Source: Gammaproteobacteria bacterium
GTDB taxonomy: Bacteria > Pseudomonadota > Gammaproteobacteria > Competibacterales > Competibacteraceae
Assembly (NCBI GenBank): GCA_024235135.1
Contig: JACKMZ010000006.1
Location: forward strand, 1 to 64,000
Length of the DNA stretch: 64,000 bases
Reading direction: 5' to 3'
The translations under genes were made by a program, and so were the position numbers. The notes beneath the pieces are model-generated. The model was not told where the DNA came from. It ran no database searches and worked only from the letters and a program-made list of their open reading frames with translations. This document shows positions 9,374 through 18,152 of the stretch, piece by piece; position 1 is the stretch's first letter, and every line of letters begins with the position of its first letter.

Positions 9374-10201
9374 CTAATAATGCCTCACCTGATACACCTG
9401 CGGTTCCCGCAACACGGCCACCAGCACATCGCCCAGCAATTCCGCCCAATGGGCGCAACCGACTTCATCGTCCAACAGATCCTGACGAATTTCGATCTCC
9501 ACATGGGCCAGTCCGGCGGCTCCGGCATGGGTTTCCATGGTGTAACCGATTTGCCGTCCGGAATAGGGCTCGTTGTCGCCGACGGTCAAATCGGGATAGG
9601 CGCGCAGTCTTTCCAGCAGGGGCGAGGCCAGGCGCGGATCGCGATTCCACAGAATGCCAATCTGCCAGGGCCGGCGAAACCCGCCGAATACCGGCGTAAA
9701 ACTGTGCACGGCGATCAAGGCGGGCGCCCGACCATGCCGCCACAAATGGGCCAGGGTTTCGGTAATCGCCCGATGATACGGCCAGAAGAAGGTGTCCATA
9801 CGCTGCGCGGCCTCGGCGTCGCTGAGATGACGGTTGCCGGGAATGAAAGTGCCATCGCTCACCTGGGCGATGGAGGTTGGATCGCCCGGCGGTCGGTTGC
9901 AATCGATGAGCAACCGACTATAACCGCATAATACGGCGGGAGCATCCAGGCGTTCGGCCAGATGGCGGGTCACTGCGGCGGCCCCGATGTCCCAGGCGAT
10001 GTGGCGTTCCAATTCCGAGGGTTCCAGGCCCAGATCGTCCAGTTTTTCGGGTATGGCCTGGCTGGCGTGATCGCAGACCAGAATCGCCGAGGATTGCCCG
10101 TCCGGATTGACCAGCGAAAAGGGCGGGGGATCGTTGGCGCCGAGCAACGAATTGACCGGGTGAGACGGTGAGGCGCTTAGGGCATTTTCGTTCATAAGCA
10201 T
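9374..10201 (-). CDS. N-formylglutamate amidohydrolase-like protein
   Basis: About 275 residues. The start is uncertain: ATG 10201 and ATG 10195 are both plausible and neither has a strong ribosome site. Family blocks are visible: LVCDHASQAIP near the N-terminus, HIAWDIGA, SRLLIDCNRPP, and IAVHSFTPVF, whose His residues are expected to bind the catalytic metal. Family enzymes hydrolyse N-formyl-L-glutamate in histidine degradation (HutG), but no hut gene is nearby. Adjacency to a YbdK-type ligase suggests acting on another amide or dipeptide-like compound. Specific substrate not inferable. Confidence 0.85.
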   Translation of the reverse strand: MLMNENALSASPSHPVNSLLGANDPPPFSLVNPDGQSSAILVCDHASQAIPEKLDDLGLEPSELERHIAWDIGAAAVTRHLAERLDAPAVLCGYSRLLIDCNRPPGDPTSIAQVSDGTFIPGNRHLSDAEAAQRMDTFFWPYHRAITETLAHLWRHGRAPALIAVHSFTPVFGGFRRPWQIGILWNRDPRLASPLLERLRAYPDLTVGDNEPYSGRQIGYTMETHAGAAGLAHVEIEIRQDLLDDEVGCAHWAELLGDVLVAVLREPQVYQVRHY

Positions 10202-10458
10202 GTCACTGGCTAACAACCGAACGGGAGCCGGCGTGTATCGCAACCACGGCGGTCCCCACCCGGCAAGACGGTTGTGGATTATGACCGTTTGATTAAACTC
10301 CGCTCATTTTAACGACCCTGGATCGTTCTGTGTTATTGCGATGAGCTATCCTTCCCGACGTCCAGCGGACTCAGAACACGCGCCAATAGCGGTCTGCAAG
10401 ACGGACCTTTCACCTATACTGAATGAATTCGAAAAGAATCACGAATGAGGAAAACGGC
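10202..10458 (+). promoter_or_regulatory. dppA: Intergenic region with candidate dppA promoter
   Basis: This 257-bp gap separates the divergent FGase-like gene from dppA. A good -10 box, TATACT (10415-10420), lies about 40 nt before the dppA ATG. The matching -35 position (around 10391-10397) is poor, so an activator may be needed. Nothing else is apparent. Confidence 0.4.
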
Positions 10459-12051
10459 ATGTCCAAACCCTTCAAGGCACTTTTTCTGGGACTTTGCGCT
10501 GCCCTCGCGGCTAGCCCGGCCTTCGCCGACAAAACCTTGGTATTTTGTTCGGAAGGCAGTCCCGAAGGTTTCAACCCCCAGTTCTACACCGCCGGCACCA
10601 CCTTCGACGCCACCTCCCGCAATGTTTTCGATGGCCTGGTGAAATTCGACCGAGGCACCACCACCATCACGCCCGGACTGGCCGAAAGCTGGGACATCTC
10701 GGAGGACGGTACCGTATACACCTTTAAATTACGCAAGGGCGTGAAATTCCACACCACAAAGGACTTCACCCCCAGTCGCGACTTCAACGCCGACGATGTG
10801 TTGTTCAGCTTCAACCGGCAATGGAAGAAAGACCATCCGTATCACAAGGTTTCCGGCGGCACCTACGAATATTTCAATTCCATGAGCATGCAGGACCTGC
10901 TCAAATCCATCGATAAAGTCGACGACTACACCGTGCGTTTCGTCCTGAATCGGCCGGAAGCCCCTTTCATCGCCAATCTGGGCATGGACTTCGCCGTCAT
11001 TTTTTCGGCTGAATACGCCGACCAGATGATGAAGGCCGGCACGCCGGAACAGTTCGATCTGAAGCCGGTCGGCACCGGTCCTTTCCAATTGGTGAACTAT
11101 CAGAAAGACGCGGTGATCCGCTATAAGGCCAATCCCGATTATTGGCGAGGCAAGGCCGCGATCGACAACCTGGTGTTCGCCATCACGCCGGATGCCTCGG
11201 TACGTTACGCCAAGCTCAAAGCCGGCGAATGCCACGTCATGCCCTATCCCAATCCCGCCGATTTGGAAGCCATGCGCAAGGACCCGGACATCACGCTGCT
11301 GGAAAAGGAAGGGCTGAACGTGGGGTATCTGGCGTTCAACACGGAGAAGAAGCCGTTCGACGACAAACGGGTGCGACAGGCGTTGAACCTGGCCATCAAC
11401 AAGGCCGCCATCATCGATGCGGTTTTCCAGGGCGCGGGCAAAGTCGCCAAGAATCCCATTCCGCCCACCATCTGGTCGTACAACGACGATGTCAAGGACT
11501 ATCCCTACGATCCGGAAAAAGCCAAACAGCTATTGGCGGAAGCCGGTTATCCCAACGGCTTCGAGACCGATCTCTGGGCCATGCCGGTGCAACGCCCCTA
11601 TAACCCGAATGCCCGGCGCATGGCCGAAATCATTCAGGCCGACTGGGACAAGGTCGGCGTCAAGGCCAAGATCGTTTCCTTCGAATGGGGCGAATACCTC
11701 AAGCGCAGCAAGGATGGCGAGCATCAGACCGTATTGCTGGGCTGGACCGGGGACAACGGCGATCCCGACAACTTCCTGGCCGTACTGCTAGGCTGCGATG
11801 CGGTCGGCAGCGCCAACCGGGCACGCTGGTGTTACAAACCCTTCGAGGACTTGATCCAGGAGGCCAAACGGGTCAGCGACGTGAACGAGCGCACCCGCTT
11901 GTACAAGGAAGCGCAGGTCATCTTCAAGGAAGAAGCCCCGTGGGTCACCATCGCCCATTCCGTGGTCTTTCAACCCGTGCGTAAGGAGGTGGTCGATTTC
12001 CGCATCGATCCCTTCGGCGGGAACGTCTTCTACGGTGTCGACTTGCAATAA
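10459..12051 (+). CDS. dppA: DppA periplasmic dipeptide-binding protein
   Basis: 530 residues, SBP_bac_5 family. ATG 10459 is chosen because GAGG lies about 8 nt upstream and the protein then begins with a signal peptide cleaved near AFA-D (residue ~23). Diagnostic blocks include FCSEGSPEGFNPQ after cleavage, the PVGTGPFQL motif and WTGDNGDPDNF, all typical of DppA. It delivers dipeptides (in some bacteria also haem or 5-aminolevulinate) to the permease. First gene of dppABCDF; a stem-loop in the gap to dppB probably favours excess binding protein. The family's substrate range is wide, so the exact ligand is inferred. Confidence 0.95.
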   Translation: MSKPFKALFLGLCAALAASPAFADKTLVFCSEGSPEGFNPQFYTAGTTFDATSRNVFDGLVKFDRGTTTITPGLAESWDISEDGTVYTFKLRKGVKFHTTKDFTPSRDFNADDVLFSFNRQWKKDHPYHKVSGGTYEYFNSMSMQDLLKSIDKVDDYTVRFVLNRPEAPFIANLGMDFAVIFSAEYADQMMKAGTPEQFDLKPVGTGPFQLVNYQKDAVIRYKANPDYWRGKAAIDNLVFAITPDASVRYAKLKAGECHVMPYPNPADLEAMRKDPDITLLEKEGLNVGYLAFNTEKKPFDDKRVRQALNLAINKAAIIDAVFQGAGKVAKNPIPPTIWSYNDDVKDYPYDPEKAKQLLAEAGYPNGFETDLWAMPVQRPYNPNARRMAEIIQADWDKVGVKAKIVSFEWGEYLKRSKDGEHQTVLLGWTGDNGDPDNFLAVLLGCDAVGSANRARWCYKPFEDLIQEAKRVSDVNERTRLYKEAQVIFKEEAPWVTIAHSVVFQPVRKEVVDFRIDPFGGNVFYGVDLQ

Positions 12052-12065
12052 GGTGTGCATCCCAA

Positions 12066-12096
12066 GGCGGTTCGTTCCTTGACGTGGCGAGCCGCC
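12066..12096 (+). other. Stem-loop between dppA and dppB
   Basis: A 9-bp stem with one G-U pair (12066-12074 with 12088-12096) and a 13-nt loop lies 15 nt after the dppA stop. No T tract follows, so it is not a clear terminator. By analogy with other binding-protein operons it may protect the dppA mRNA or cause partial termination. Confidence 0.55.
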
Positions 12097-12127
12097 GCTT
12101 CATCTCCCTCTTCAGGTCACCACGCTC

Positions 12128-13138
12128 ATGATTGCCTTCATTCTGCGCCGCTTGGGCCTTCTGCTCCCCACCTTCATCGGCGTGACCCTGATCGCCTTTG
12201 CCCTGATTCATTTGATTCCCGGCGATCCCATCGAACTGATGGCCGGAGAACGCGGCATCGACGCCGCCCGCCATGCGCAATTGCGAGCGGAACTCGGCCT
12301 GGATCACCCGTTGTGGCAACAGTATTTCGGCTATATTTTCGACATTCTCCGGGGAGATCTCGGGCATTCCTTCGTAACCCGCGAACCGGTGCTGAAAGAA
12401 TTTCTCACGCTGTTTCCCGCCACCATCGAGTTGTCCTTCTGCGCCATGCTGTTCGCCGTGGCCATCGGATTGCCGGTCGGCATCATCGCCGCCGTCAACC
12501 GCGATTCGATATTCGATCACACCGTCATGGGCGTATCCCTGATCGGTTATTCCATGCCCATTTTCTGGTGGGCCTTGCTGCTGATTCTGCTGTTCTCCGT
12601 GAATCTCGGCTGGACGCCGGTATCCGGACGGATTTCGGTGATGTTCTGGGTGGAGCCGGTCACCGGCTTCATGCTCATCGATACCTTGCTGGCCGGCGAT
12701 ACCGAGGCTTTCGTATCGGCCTTGCAGCATTTGATCCTGCCCGCCATCGTGCTGGGCACCATTCCGCTGGCGGTTATCGCCCGCATGACCCGATCCGCGA
12801 TGATGGAAGTCATACGCGAGGATTACATCCGGGTCGCGCGCGCCAAGGGCCTGAGTCCGCTGCGCGTGATTACCGTCCATGCCCTGCGCAACGCCCTGAT
12901 TCCCGTGATAACGGTGATCGGCCTGCAGGTCGGCGTGCTGCTGGCCGGGGCCATACTCACAGAAACTATTTTTGCCTGGCCGGGGGTCGGCAAATGGCTG
13001 GTGGATTCCATCCAGCGCCGTGACTATCCTTCGGTACAGGGTGGCATTCTGTTGATCGCCAGCATCGTCATGCTGGTGAACCTGCTGGTCGATCTGCTGT
13101 ATGGCCTGATCAATCCCCGTATTCGTTACTCCCGTTGA
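12128..13138 (+). CDS. dppB: DppB dipeptide ABC transporter permease
   Basis: 336 residues. An N-terminal membrane segment (about 8-30), a periplasmic loop and five more hydrophobic segments fit the DppB/OppB fold. The cytoplasmic EAA loop that docks on the ATPases is visible as EDYIRVARAKGL. With DppC it forms the inner-membrane channel. It lies 76 nt after dppA and 16 nt before dppC in the same operon. Length is normal for the family. Confidence 0.95.
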   Translation: MIAFILRRLGLLLPTFIGVTLIAFALIHLIPGDPIELMAGERGIDAARHAQLRAELGLDHPLWQQYFGYIFDILRGDLGHSFVTREPVLKEFLTLFPATIELSFCAMLFAVAIGLPVGIIAAVNRDSIFDHTVMGVSLIGYSMPIFWWALLLILLFSVNLGWTPVSGRISVMFWVEPVTGFMLIDTLLAGDTEAFVSALQHLILPAIVLGTIPLAVIARMTRSAMMEVIREDYIRVARAKGLSPLRVITVHALRNALIPVITVIGLQVGVLLAGAILTETIFAWPGVGKWLVDSIQRRDYPSVQGGILLIASIVMLVNLLVDLLYGLINPRIRYSR

Positions 13139-13154
13139 ACGAGCCTGTCCGCCC

Positions 13155-14057
13155 ATGACCGAAACCACCCCCTCGCCAACCATCGCCCCACTCGCGCCCC
13201 CCGGCCCGCTGCGTGAGTTCTGGCAATATTTCAGCAAGAACAAGGGCGCCGTGCTGGGCATGGCGGTGATCGTCTGCCTGGTGCTAATCGCGCTGTGCGC
13301 GCCCTGGCTGGCTCCGCACGATCCCCATGAACAATTCCGGCATGCCTTGTTGCTGCCGCCCTTCTGGAGCGATGGCGGCTCGGAACGCTTTCTGCTGGGC
13401 ACCGACGACGTCGGCCGGGATATTCTGTCGCGGCTGATATTCGGCGCGCGGGTTTCCTTGCTGGTCGGTTGCATTGTCGTCACGCTGTCGCTGGCGGTGG
13501 GCGTCGTGCTGGGGTTGACCGCCGGATTCTTCCGAGGCTTCGTGGAAAACCTCATCATGCGTCTGATGGACGTCATGCTGGCCTTACCCAGTCTGCTGTT
13601 GGCCATCGCCATCGTCGCCATACTCGGCCCCAGCCTGAGCAATGCCATGATCGCCATCGCCGTCGTGGTGTTGCCGCATTATGTCCGACTGACACGGGCG
13701 GCGGTCATCACCGAAACCTCCAAGGACTATGTCATCGCCAGTCAGGTCGCGGGCGCGGGCCTGCTGCGGCAGATGTTCGTCAACGTGCTGCCGAATTGCA
13801 TGGCGCCATTGATCGTGCAGGCCACGCTGGGATTTTCCTCGGCCATTCTGGATGCGGCGGCGCTGGGCTTTCTCGGACTGGGCGCGCAGCCCCCCACGCC
13901 GGAATGGGGCACCATGCTCGCCGATGCCCGACAGTTCATCCAACGGGCTTGGTGGGTAGTCACTTTTCCCGGCCTGGCGATTTTGATCACCGTGCTGGCC
14001 TTCAATCTCATGGGCGACGGTTTGCGCGACGCCCTCGATCCTCGGTTGAAACGCTGA
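13155..14057 (+). CDS. dppC: DppC dipeptide ABC transporter permease
   Basis: 300 residues, second membrane subunit. An N-terminal cytoplasmic stretch is followed by a membrane segment near residues 30-52, then LGTDDVGRDILSRL, the typical DppC/OppC loop, and five further segments. The EAA motif is SKDYVIASQVAGAG. Its stop overlaps the dppD start (TGATG), which implies translational coupling. Confidence 0.95.
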   Translation: MTETTPSPTIAPLAPPGPLREFWQYFSKNKGAVLGMAVIVCLVLIALCAPWLAPHDPHEQFRHALLLPPFWSDGGSERFLLGTDDVGRDILSRLIFGARVSLLVGCIVVTLSLAVGVVLGLTAGFFRGFVENLIMRLMDVMLALPSLLLAIAIVAILGPSLSNAMIAIAVVVLPHYVRLTRAAVITETSKDYVIASQVAGAGLLRQMFVNVLPNCMAPLIVQATLGFSSAILDAAALGFLGLGAQPPTPEWGTMLADARQFIQRAWWVVTFPGLAILITVLAFNLMGDGLRDALDPRLKR

Positions 14058-15040
14058 TGGCCTTGTTGGAAGTCGATCGCTTATCGGTGCAGTTCGGCAC
14101 CCGCAGCGCGCCATTCGTCGCCGTGGACGGCGTCGAACTGCAGGTGGAATCGGGCGAGGTCATCGGCATCGTCGGTGAATCCGGTTCCGGCAAATCGGTG
14201 ATGTCCTTGGCCATCATGGGGTTGATCGAGTTTCCCGGCCGAGTCACCGCCGAGCGGCTGCTGTTCGCCGAGCGGGATTTGTTGGCCTTGCCGCGCGCCG
14301 CTCGGCGCCGTTTGCTCGGCAAGGACATCGCCATGATCTTCCAGGACCCCATGACCAGCCTGAATCCCTGCTATACGGTGGGTTTTCAGTTGATGGAGAC
14401 CCTCAAGGTCCATCAAAATCTCAATCGGACCGAACGCCGCCAGCGGGCATTGCAACTGCTGGAGCAAGTGGGGATTCCCGATCCGGCCAGCCGGTTGCGG
14501 GCTTTTCCGCATCAATTGTCCGGAGGCATGAGCCAACGCGTGGTGATCGCCATGGCCATCGCCTGCAATCCCCGCCTACTGATCGCCGACGAACCGACCA
14601 CCGCGCTGGATGTGACCATTCAGGCGCAGATCATGGATTTGCTCAAGGACCTGCAGCAACGCCACGGCATGGCCTTGCTGTTGATCACGCACGATCTGGC
14701 GGTGGTGGCGGAATCCTGCGCACGGGTGGTAGTGATGTACGCGGGACAAATCGTGGAAACCGGCCTGGTGCGGGACGTATTCAGCGCCCCGCGGCATCCC
14801 TACACGGCGGCTCTGCTGGACGCCTTGCCAGAACGCAGCGTCGGCAAGGATCGGTTGGCCACGATTCCCGGCGTGGTGCCGGGGCAATACGATCGGCCGT
14901 TGGGCTGTCTGCTGAATCCGCGTTGCCAATTCGCCGACGACCGCTGCCGCCGGGAGCAACCCCGTTTACGCGGGCTGGGCGACCGTCAGGTCCGTTGTCA
15001 TACGCCGCTGGATACCGATGGGAGGCCGACCCATGACTGA
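14057..15040 (+). CDS. dppD: DppD dipeptide ABC transporter ATPase
   Basis: 327 residues. ATG 14057 overlaps the dppC stop; a longer upstream open frame lies inside dppC and is rejected. ATP-binding motifs are complete: Walker A GESGSGKS, signature LSGGMSQR, Walker B LLIADEPTTALD and a switch His in LITHDLAVVAE. The C-terminal oligopeptide-ATPase extension carries four cysteines (in GCLLNPRC, DDRC and VRC), a pattern that could hold an iron-sulfur cluster in this family. It works with DppF to power import at the inner membrane. Confidence 0.95.
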   Translation: MALLEVDRLSVQFGTRSAPFVAVDGVELQVESGEVIGIVGESGSGKSVMSLAIMGLIEFPGRVTAERLLFAERDLLALPRAARRRLLGKDIAMIFQDPMTSLNPCYTVGFQLMETLKVHQNLNRTERRQRALQLLEQVGIPDPASRLRAFPHQLSGGMSQRVVIAMAIACNPRLLIADEPTTALDVTIQAQIMDLLKDLQQRHGMALLLITHDLAVVAESCARVVVMYAGQIVETGLVRDVFSAPRHPYTAALLDALPERSVGKDRLATIPGVVPGQYDRPLGCLLNPRCQFADDRCRREQPRLRGLGDRQVRCHTPLDTDGRPTHD

Positions 15041-16016
15041 ATTGGGCGAAGCGGTCATGGAAGCCGAGGACCTGGCCCGCTATTACAGCGTGTCGCGCGG
15101 CTGGTTGAAGGATAAGGCCACGGTCAAGGCGCTGGATGGCGTATCGTTCACGCTGCGTTCCCGCAGCACGCTAGCCGTGGTCGGCGAATCGGGTTGCGGC
15201 AAATCCACCCTGGCCCGGCAACTGACGCTGATCGAAAAACCCAGTGGCGGTTCCCTGCGCTTGCTGGGGCAGGACCTCAGCCAGGCCGGCGACAAGGAGC
15301 GCCGTCTGGCGCGGCGCCATGTGCAGATCATTTTTCAGAATCCCTACGCCTCGCTCAACCCACGTAAGAAAGTCGGGGCCCTGTTGCAGGAACCGTTGAA
15401 GATCAACACCCAGGACAACGCCCGTCAACGCGAGGAAAAGGTCCGCATGATGATGGGCCGGGTCGGGCTGCGCCCGGAACACTATAGCCGTTATCCGCAC
15501 ATGTTCTCGGGCGGCCAGCAACAGCGCATCGCCATCGCCAGAGCCTTGATGCTGCATCCGCAAATGGTGGTGGCGGACGAACCCGTGTCCGCGCTGGACG
15601 TATCCATTCAGGCTCAGGTGTTGAATCTGCTGATGGATTTGCAGGAAGAACTGGGGATGGCTTATGTGTTCATCTCGCACGATCTCAGCGTGGTGCGGCA
15701 TATCGCCAATGAGATCATGGTGATGTATCTGGGGCGGCCGGTGGAACACGGATCGCGGGACACCATCTTCAATCAGCCCCGTCATCCCTACACCCGCGCG
15801 CTGATGGCGTCCATGCCCCGGCTTAATCCCGAATTACGGGCGCAACGCCTGCCCTTGGGCGGTGAACTGCCTTCGCCGCTTAATCCTCCGACGGGCTGCG
15901 CCTTTCATACCCGTTGCCCTTTGGCCACCGGCGAATGCGCGCAAACCCGCCCGGCTTTACGGACGGTGGCGAACCGTCAGGTCGCTTGTCACTACGCCGA
16001 GCAGGTCAACGATTAA
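15033..16016 (+). CDS. dppF: DppF dipeptide ABC transporter ATPase
   Basis: 327 residues. ATG 15033 is supported by GGGAGG at 15020-15025 and overlaps the dppD end by 8 nt. Motifs: Walker A GESGCGKS, signature FSGGQQQR, Walker B VVADEPVSALD and switch His in ISHDLSVV. The C-terminal tail has the Cys pattern GCAFHTRC, TGEC, VACHY. It is the last gene of the five-gene transporter operon; the following gene is convergent and no clear terminator is seen in the 83-bp gap. Confidence 0.95.
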   Translation: MTELGEAVMEAEDLARYYSVSRGWLKDKATVKALDGVSFTLRSRSTLAVVGESGCGKSTLARQLTLIEKPSGGSLRLLGQDLSQAGDKERRLARRHVQIIFQNPYASLNPRKKVGALLQEPLKINTQDNARQREEKVRMMMGRVGLRPEHYSRYPHMFSGGQQQRIAIARALMLHPQMVVADEPVSALDVSIQAQVLNLLMDLQEELGMAYVFISHDLSVVRHIANEIMVMYLGRPVEHGSRDTIFNQPRHPYTRALMASMPRLNPELRAQRLPLGGELPSPLNPPTGCAFHTRCPLATGECAQTRPALRTVANRQVACHYAEQVND

Positions 16017-16099
16017 CTTGCACACCCGTCTGGGGGCTCCCCGCCTCCAACGTGGCGAGTAGCGGACCACCCTTGACAGCGTGATCGGCGGGAACGATT

Positions 16100-16966
16100 T
16101 CAAAAAACCTCGGTTTCCACCACTTGGACCGTCACCCGCATATTCGGTGCGAGTTGGTGGGCGGCCAGAAAAGTCCCGGAAACCGGTGGAATTTCCTCCG
16201 GATGGCGATGGACGGCCACGGCGATATGATCATTGCCCACCACGAGACCGCTGGTGGAGTCGAATCCCTTCCAGCCCGCGCCCGGCAGGTAGACTTCCGA
16301 CCAGGCATGAGTGGAACCGTCGCCCAACACGGTTTCCGGTGAATACAGATAACCGCTGACAAATCGCGCCGCCAACCCGAAATAGCGGCAGGCTTCGATA
16401 AACAAGGTGGCATAATCCCGACAGGACCCACCCTGGATGCTCAGGGTCTCACCCGGCGTTTGCACACCCGGCTCCTCGCGCATGCAATAAGTGAAATTGT
16501 TGGCCAACGCTTTATTGATCCAATCCAGCAATAAATAGGTTTCCACCACCTGCCCTGGCTGCCAGAATTTCCGCAACCACTCGCCAATCGCCGGCTGATC
16601 ATCCAAAAAAATCGGCACGACATAGGGGCTCAGGTCAATGCGTTCGACGGGATCGTATTGAAAGGGAAAATTGACGGCGTAGTCCTCGACCCAAAAATCA
16701 AGAGGCTGATCTTCATAGTGTTTCAGGGTAATGCCGCTAAAGATCGACAATTGCTTCGACCGTTCCAGAAACTGCACGATGCCGACCGAATTGCCGTAGA
16801 CATCCCGCTGCCACTTGATCATGTGGGCCGGAGTGATTTCCAATTGTGACGATTCGATGCGAAGATCATGGCCCTCGCGCGGTCTCAGCAGCAACCGGTG
16901 GGGCTGCAAGGTGACGATTTCACTGTATTCGTAAGTCGTGGTATGGGTGATCTGCAAGTGTCGCAT
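16100..16966 (-). CDS. Transglutaminase-like cysteine protease-fold protein
   Basis: 288 residues. ATG 16966 is preferred because GAGGAG lies about 5 nt upstream. The N-terminal ~85 residues match the bacterial transglutaminase-like N domain (HTTTYEYSE, LLLRPREGHD). The core has a full triad: C182 in GGSCRDYA, H220 in GSTHAWSEVYLPG, D236 in GFDSTSG. The fold supports peptidase, amidase or transglutaminase chemistry; no signal peptide is visible, so it is probably cytoplasmic. Related proteins often travel with amidoligases (ATP-grasp, alpha-E), which are not seen here; the nearest such enzyme is the YbdK-type ligase 7 kb away. Divergent from the glycosyltransferase-like gene. Confidence 0.85.
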   Translation of the reverse strand: MRHLQITHTTTYEYSEIVTLQPHRLLLRPREGHDLRIESSQLEITPAHMIKWQRDVYGNSVGIVQFLERSKQLSIFSGITLKHYEDQPLDFWVEDYAVNFPFQYDPVERIDLSPYVVPIFLDDQPAIGEWLRKFWQPGQVVETYLLLDWINKALANNFTYCMREEPGVQTPGETLSIQGGSCRDYATLFIEACRYFGLAARFVSGYLYSPETVLGDGSTHAWSEVYLPGAGWKGFDSTSGLVVGNDHIAVAVHRHPEEIPPVSGTFLAAHQLAPNMRVTVQVVETEVF

Positions 16967-17042
16967 CGCGGCTCCTCGCCACTGTAAATTCATAAGGTGA
17001 AAAGCCTAACTCAATGAGTCCTGACAGTTCCTGCCACATATC

Positions 17043-18152
17043 ATGTCATCGATGAATCCCCATTTATGGGTGACCCTTTCGGGTCACGGTTTCGGCCACT
17101 TGGCCCAAACGGCGCCGATACTGAACCGCCTTCGCGAGGATTTGCCCGGCTTGCGTCTGACGCTGCAATCGGCCCTGCCCGCCACCGTTTTGCGCCAGCG
17201 CATCATGGGGACGTTCGAACACGTCCCGGAATCCGTGGACGTTGGAATGCTCATGGCCGATGCCCTGGATGTCCAAATACCGCAAAGTCTGGCGGCCTAC
17301 CGCCAGTTCCACGCGGAATGGGCACGCCGTTTGGCCCGTCAGGAGGCGCTATTGGATCGTTTTCGGCCGGATTTGTTGCTGGCCAACGTGCCTTATCTGC
17401 CGCTGGCCGCCGCCGCCAACGTGGCGATTCCGGCGGTGGCGCTGTGCTCGTTGCACTGGGCCGACATTGTGCCCGCCTATTTCCCCGCGACGCCGGAATT
17501 GGCCGACTGGCGTTGGCGCATGCTGGAATCCTACCGACAAGCCGCCGTGTTTCTCCGTCCCGCGCCGTCCATGCCCATGCCGGATTTAAGCAACACTCGG
17601 GCCATAGGCCCGATCGCCTTGCGTGGCCGCCGCCGTCGCGCCGAGATTAATCAACGTCTGGGGCTGTCGGGTGACGAGACGGTGGTGCTGGTCGCCTTAG
17701 GCGGCATCGACAATCCATTGCCCGTGGCGGACTGGTCCATCCTACCGGGCGTTCGTTGGCTGGCGCCGGGTACCGGCCACAGCGAACGCGGCAACGCGCT
17801 CGACTGGTCCCGCGTCGCCGATCTGCCCTTCATCGAGCTTTTGGAATCCTGCGACGTGATTCTGACCAAGCCGGGCTACGGCAGTTTTACCGAAGCCGCC
17901 TGTGCCGGCAAACCGGTGCTTTACGTGGAAAGGAATGACTGGCCTGAGCAATCCTATCTGGTGGACTGGTTGTCCGAATACGGCCGCTGTCTTTGCATCG
18001 AGCGTGAGGCGCTCAAGACGGGCGATCTGGCCGGGCCGTTGGATACTCTCCTGAATCAACCCAGCAAACCACCGCCGCGTCTCACGGGGCTGGACGCGGC
18101 GGTCGAATGTCTATTGGCCTATCTTTCCGGCAGGAGCGCGACTTCGAGGTAG
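17043..18152 (+). CDS. Glycosyltransferase-like protein (GT-B, MurG-type C-terminal half)
   Basis: 369 residues. The N-terminus LWVTLSGHGFGHLAQTAP has the Gly-rich loop and GHLAQ pattern seen in GT-B enzymes. The C-terminal half has ALGGIDNPLP and the nucleotide-sugar pocket motif TKPGYGSFTEAACAGKPVLY, close to that of UDP-sugar glycosyltransferases. No signal or membrane segment. Donor and acceptor are unknown; it could equally be a sugar-binding or kinase-associated relative. A second ATG at 17052 is possible. Its 3' end overlaps the convergent sirtuin gene by 34 nt. Confidence 0.7.
   Translation: MSSMNPHLWVTLSGHGFGHLAQTAPILNRLREDLPGLRLTLQSALPATVLRQRIMGTFEHVPESVDVGMLMADALDVQIPQSLAAYRQFHAEWARRLARQEALLDRFRPDLLLANVPYLPLAAAANVAIPAVALCSLHWADIVPAYFPATPELADWRWRMLESYRQAAVFLRPAPSMPMPDLSNTRAIGPIALRGRRRRAEINQRLGLSGDETVVLVALGGIDNPLPVADWSILPGVRWLAPGTGHSERGNALDWSRVADLPFIELLESCDVILTKPGYGSFTEAACAGKPVLYVERNDWPEQSYLVDWLSEYGRCLCIEREALKTGDLAGPLDTLLNQPSKPPPRLTGLDAAVECLLAYLSGRSATSR

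Noticed and set aside
11945..13657. 570-codon minus-strand frame opposite dppA-dppC
   Set aside because: Gln/His/Gly-rich mirror of transporter genes; dppB and dppC are certain on the other strand.
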